A stretch of DNA of 36,765 bases, taken from positions 1 through 36,765 of the forward strand of contig CANRPO010000030.1 of assembly GCA_947632515.1 (NCBI GenBank), read 5' to 3'. This document shows positions 33,204-36,765 of the stretch, one piece after another (within the stretch, counting starts at the first letter, position 1; each line of letters starts with the position of its first letter). Origin of the DNA: an uncultured Lachnospiraceae bacterium (GTDB lineage: Bacteria > Bacillota > Clostridia > Lachnospirales > Lachnospiraceae). Under the pieces are notes generated by a model. That model was not told the origin of the DNA. It searched no databases and saw only the letters and a program-made list of their open reading frames with translations. The translations under genes were made by a program, and so were the position numbers.

Positions 33204-33365
33204 AAATGAATTTTCTGCGTTTTCATTGGGAGTGCACAGATAATATCCTTTAAAGAAATCCCTTTTCGGAAAAGTGCCCCTACCGAATACAACACCCCTT
33301 AAATACCGTGAAAATACTATGTTTCAATATGTTTCGCTTAATTCTAGCTAATAAAAACACCTAAA
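33204..33365. other. AT-rich intergenic sequence, no gene seen
   Basis: No open frame with a ribosome binding site, no tRNA-like fold and no clear repeat were found here. Together with the flanking promoter, inverted repeat and terminator it makes up the 370 bases between rloA and the phosphoesterase gene. Confidence 0.6.
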
Positions 33366-33392
33366 AATCTTAAAATCGGCTATCCTAGCCGA
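33366..33392 (-). terminator. Terminator downstream of the phosphoesterase gene
   Basis: On the minus strand TCGGCTA-GGA-TAGCCGA followed by TTTTAAGATTTTTAG; a perfect 7-bp stem about 58 bases after the stop codon. Confidence 0.7.
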
Positions 33393-33450
33393 ACATCTAT
33401 TGAATCAGATAAATCTTTGTCTGACCTATCAATTTCAAAAATAGCTAATT

Positions 33451-36400
33451 CTATGTATGTTCAATTTGAGGTTTTTTATGTAGAGTATCTTCGTACCAAG
33501 AACTTAATATATTTGAATGAAGCTTCTGCATTTTCTTTATTTCTCTTGACGCCTTGTAAATATCCGTATCAAGATACGTCTGTGGTAATATTGCAACATC
33601 CGTTTGTTGTTTTGGTGCTAACGGATTTTCGCCATTACCTTTAAGAAGTTTGACATATTCGCCAAATATTGTAGGACAGTTCTTCTCCAATAACGCCGGA
33701 ATGGACGAATATACAATTTTGTTAATTATATCGGATGCCCAATATCCTGTCATTGATAAGTCAACCGGGTTCACATATATATGATTATAGAAATCAATAT
33801 CAATTATGCTCCCATGAATCGTGCCAATTCCACCAATTCTTTTCACCATATCTGCAACGCGTTTTTGGAATGTAGTAAACTTGTCAAGAGGTGTTTTTAT
33901 TATAGAAATCATAGCGTCCATATTATCATAATAATACTGAACATCTTGAATTTCCATTTTTTTCATTACACCACCGTTAAGGATAGTAAGACCGCCACTT
34001 CTTGATTTGTGTATAAAACAGTAATACCCATGCTTTTTTAGCATATAAAGTATATTTACTTTCCGCTGAAAAGTCATTAATATATTTTTCCCTCGGTAAA
34101 AGTCCTTGTACTGCTCCCTCGTGATTTCAAATATGCCATCCTCATAATCAGAAAAACAATCATAATCATTATCAATCAAAAAAGTTTTCAAATGAGAGTT
34201 CTCGCTATGGTATCCCACTTGATTGTCCGAATAAACTCTATACTCACCGTCATCATGAAAAAAATTCCTGTGTGTATGTCCACTTACATAAACATAATTT
34301 TTATCAGGACCTGCTTCTCTACACCAATCTTTTTTAGGGGTATGTGTTAGAATAATCGTATTCTTATTGGCAAGAATAGAGCGTAAACGATTATACATAT
34401 CTTCAAAAATTTTAGATTCTTTTATTTCAGTATCCCTATCCACAGTCATTCGATATATGCCGTTATTGGCATTAAACTCCATATTATATCCCGAAAATCC
34501 CAGTCCGCCGAGAATCACATATCTCGCATTTCGCAAGCGGTCAGAAACTTGCATTTCATTCATTTGGCACAAATCCCGATATTTAATCAAATGTATTCCT
34601 GCGTTCGAACCAGCAAAACGGCCACGATCTTCTTTGTAAAGAAGATCGTTATGAAGTAAATACATACCATATTCTTCTAAAACAGCACGATATTTTGAAA
34701 CAATCTGCTCCATTTGAAAGTCTGGAAAACTCCATAACTCATGATTTCCGAGCGTAAACACAACCGGTACATTCTGATTTAATGCTTTGGAAAGCATCTT
34801 TACAAATAACTGAAATATTCCAAAATCTGATGCCACATCACCATCAATCAATAACAAGCTTCTTGCTTCTTTAGCAATCATATCAACGATTTTTTGGATC
34901 ACATATATAACATCTTCTTTTGAACGACAATCTGCACTTTGTATTCTGTGCATAAGATGAATATCCGAAATGTAGTAAACTCGTTGAACTTTGTAATCAA
35001 GTGATAAATCAAGAGTTGATAAATCTTTTCTCTCAGCTTCTTCTGTTAAGTTTCTCGATGTTTGAAGAACTAAAGCAGTTTCATTTTCATTCTTCTCTAT
35101 ACAATCAAAAGATTCAATTAAATTTTCATTAATTTCTTGGGTATCATACTTCAAACCAAATTTTTCACATAAAGAGCTTTTCATTTTAGAATTTGTAAAA
35201 TCAATGGTATTCCACTCTTCTAAAAACATCAGACCATCGCAAAAAAGTAGATTGGCCTTAGACAAATCTCCTTTCAAAAAAGCAACAAAATCAAAAAAAT
35301 AATCAAAAGAATGCCTGTATTCTTTTATCACACTACCAGATGTAAAACACCACTGTTGTGTTACATAAAATTTTCTGTTTTGATAGTATTTTTTTATCGA
35401 ATAAGTAGCCTCTGTATTTATATGAACTGGTAATTTTGTCGTTTCATCAATAATGTAATGAGAAAAATCCGCATCACATTCAAGCGCACCCGATAAATCA
35501 CAATGTGTTAAATCTCCGTTTCGATACCTAACAAATTCATCAAACGTTTCAAAATATCTATAAATTGTTGTGATAGGAGAATATTTATTATCCTCTCGAT
35601 AGCCTCGAGTTTCTTCGCAATAATAATGTGTTTTTTTATCAAAAAATGCTTCTGAATGAAATTTAATCTTTCCATTTTTCAAGCAGCATATGTAATTTCC
35701 CAAGCTCTTCTTATGCTTATATATTGTTCTCTTTACTCCCAACGAGTAGTCAAATGACTGCATAACGTCATCAGGATTATATATTGAACATAATTCATTT
35801 ATCATTTTGTATTCCGGATAAGCACCGGAGGACATATATTCCATAACAATAGAGAAACGTTGTTTATCCCTGACATCTGTAAAAATGTACTGAAAAAAGA
35901 AAAAGCTAAGATCAACAATGGAATAAATCTTAGATTTTTTATAATTCTTCACAACTTTTACTAATTCATCATAACTACTACAATTATTAAATTTCTTAAT
36001 CCACTGTTGACAACATTTATGAATTTGACTTCCCTCTTCATAGTCATCTTTTTCTTCATTCGATAATGCCAATGAATAATCATCTATTGTATCTTCAACG
36101 AACGCTTTTGGGGCCATCAACTTTTTTACGTCGATTTTTTTAGAAATAGATATTCTCGAAAAGGGGCAAAATGTATAGCAAGCATTATCATAAATATCTC
36201 CATTCAAAAAATCAAAATAGGAATCAAAATTATCAAATGATAGAGAAATGCTTCTTTTTCGTTCCGTACCATCTGTGTCTGCATAAATTAACGTTTCTTC
36301 AATGAAGAAAGAATTAGAAATAATATCAAATCCTCTTTTCCCTGTTATACGCAAACCTGCTTTTCGTTCAAAAGTCACAAGCTGAATTTCATTCTTATAT

Positions 36401-36477
36401 TCTTCTGGGACATCCACAACCCTAATTTCCTTTTTCTTCAATTGTCTAATGATTTCTTTGACCTCTGATTTTACCAT
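33451..36477 (-). CDS. Large metallophosphoesterase with unrecognised repeat-containing N-terminal half
   Basis: A 1,008-residue protein from the ATG at 36477 (GGAG 8 bases upstream). A complete calcineurin-like phosphoesterase centre lies at ~500-735: 'YYISDIHLMH' (DxH, ~505), 'LLIDGDVASD' (~544), 'VVFTLGNHELW' (~575), 'IILTHTPKKDW' (~711) and 'YVSGHTHRNFF' (~731). The first ~480 residues match no family I know and hold three similar segments at ~79-103, ~308-335 and ~389-416 (e.g. 'FDEFVRYRNGDLTHCDLSG', 'FFDFVAFLKGDLSKANLLFC'), each with a GDL/GDI turn. The last ~270 residues are also unassigned. The gene is very AT-rich and has its own promoter. Substrate unknown; a defence role is suggested only by the neighbouring RloA/RloB. 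Confidence 0.85.
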   Translation of the reverse strand: MVKSEVKEIIRQLKKKEIRVVDVPEEYKNEIQLVTFERKAGLRITGKRGFDIISNSFFIEETLIYADTDGTERKRSISLSFDNFDSYFDFLNGDIYDNACYTFCPFSRISISKKIDVKKLMAPKAFVEDTIDDYSLALSNEEKDDYEEGSQIHKCCQQWIKKFNNCSSYDELVKVVKNYKKSKIYSIVDLSFFFFQYIFTDVRDKQRFSIVMEYMSSGAYPEYKMINELCSIYNPDDVMQSFDYSLGVKRTIYKHKKSLGNYICCLKNGKIKFHSEAFFDKKTHYYCEETRGYREDNKYSPITTIYRYFETFDEFVRYRNGDLTHCDLSGALECDADFSHYIIDETTKLPVHINTEATYSIKKYYQNRKFYVTQQWCFTSGSVIKEYRHSFDYFFDFVAFLKGDLSKANLLFCDGLMFLEEWNTIDFTNSKMKSSLCEKFGLKYDTQEINENLIESFDCIEKNENETALVLQTSRNLTEEAERKDLSTLDLSLDYKVQRVYYISDIHLMHRIQSADCRSKEDVIYVIQKIVDMIAKEARSLLLIDGDVASDFGIFQLFVKMLSKALNQNVPVVFTLGNHELWSFPDFQMEQIVSKYRAVLEEYGMYLLHNDLLYKEDRGRFAGSNAGIHLIKYRDLCQMNEMQVSDRLRNARYVILGGLGFSGYNMEFNANNGIYRMTVDRDTEIKESKIFEDMYNRLRSILANKNTIILTHTPKKDWCREAGPDKNYVYVSGHTHRNFFHDDGEYRVYSDNQVGYHSENSHLKTFLIDNDYDCFSDYEDGIFEITREQYKDFYRGKNILMTFQRKVNILYMLKKHGYYCFIHKSRSGGLTILNGGVMKKMEIQDVQYYYDNMDAMISIIKTPLDKFTTFQKRVADMVKRIGGIGTIHGSIIDIDFYNHIYVNPVDLSMTGYWASDIINKIVYSSIPALLEKNCPTIFGEYVKLLKGNGENPLAPKQQTDVAILPQTYLDTDIYKASREIKKMQKLHSNILSSWYEDTLHKKPQIEHT

Positions 36478-36688
36478 GTCACTTTCTCCGAATATCTTTA
36501 TTTTTCTGCTCGCCCAATCATTTTCTGCCAAATGTTTAAACGGGTCAGCGATTTTCTTGTCTATCACCGCAATCTGCCTAGCAACTATCACCATTACATC
36601 GTCAACGGAAAGCAGATTTTGCCTCTGCTCCGCCAGTACATCTCACATGGCTTGGAATATAGCAACGGTCACAGTTTCTCCATACTGT
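36478..36688 (-). promoter_or_regulatory. Long leader of the phosphoesterase gene
   Basis: About 210 transcribed bases. The phosphoesterase frame stays open upstream of 36477 for 57 codons, with ATG at 36594 but no ribosome binding site; this stretch is less AT-rich than the gene itself. Two tiny frames also occur: MEKL-stop, and a 15-codon frame beginning MYWRSRGKIC. Whether it is regulatory, a true N-terminal extension, or the scrap of an older gene cannot be decided. Confidence 0.4.
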
Positions 36689-36695
36689 TCCTCGT

Positions 36696-36724
36696 ATTAT
36701 AGAGTCATACCCACTCTTTACCAA
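36696..36724 (-). promoter_or_regulatory. Promoter of the phosphoesterase gene
   Basis: TTGGTA (36719-36724), 17 bases, TATAAT (36696-36701) on the minus strand. The next downstream start with a strong ribosome binding site is 36477. Confidence 0.6.
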
Positions 36725-36765
36725 TTCTATGGTTTCGGGTATGCTGTTTAAGATGCTGTGGATTG

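Noticed and set aside
1..36765. CRISPR arrays, rRNA and tRNA genes.
   Set aside because: No regularly spaced repeats and no convincing tRNA or rRNA sequence were seen on either strand; a tRNA scan was not possible here.

Overview
The window looks like a chromosomal segment of a Clostridia bacterium, most likely Lachnospiraceae. Three things point there: the order rplU-prp-rpmA-obgE-yhbY-nadD-yqeK-rsfS, an L27 protein with the Prp-cleaved N-terminal extension, and a short-form HisG with HisZ plus a HisF-like/HisIE fusion. Core genes are GC-rich, while both ends are visibly more AT-rich and carry accessory genes. No rRNA, tRNA or CRISPR array was seen.

Layout: (1) 1-4080, accessory: the start of a methyltransferase leaving the left edge, a very AT-rich VOC protein, a DUF1835 protein, a GNAT acetyltransferase, the 3' scrap of a broken methyltransferase, and an AbiE-type toxin-antitoxin pair (DUF6088 antitoxin and AbiEii nucleotidyltransferase) with a near-consensus promoter. 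(2) 4090-11575, leftward surface-glycan locus: AI-2E-family permease, two GT4 glycosyltransferases, an MBOAT O-acyltransferase whose frame is broken by a run of ten Gs, and an SGNH/DltD-like protein, ending in a terminator; a lone methyltransferase follows. (3) 11657-14798: an Xer-like tyrosine recombinase, then the divergent SOS pair YneA-like LysM protein and lexA with three LexA-box-like sites between them, then a DUF378 membrane protein. (4) 14833-19293: ribosome assembly and housekeeping operon with an L21 leader. (5) 19389-24676: a small alarmone synthetase, a NUDIX hydrolase, ribonuclease G and two radical-SAM-associated genes. (6) 24660-30470: a small membrane protein, then the his operon hisZ-G-D-B-(HisF-like)IE under a TTGACA-17-TATAGT promoter, with a perfect 20-bp palindrome in its leader. 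(7) 30518-36765: recU, then a defence-like region with an RloA/RloB (AbiL-like) pair and a very AT-rich 1,008-residue metallophosphoesterase with an unrecognised N-terminal half containing repeated segments.

The most noteworthy signals are the G10 tract in the MBOAT gene (a candidate phase-variation switch for glycan acylation, or a sequencing artefact), the giant phosphoesterase beside RloA/RloB (candidate undescribed defence gene), the inverted repeat over the rloA promoter, the palindrome in the his leader, and the HisF-like domain that has lost its catalytic residues inside the HisIE fusion.
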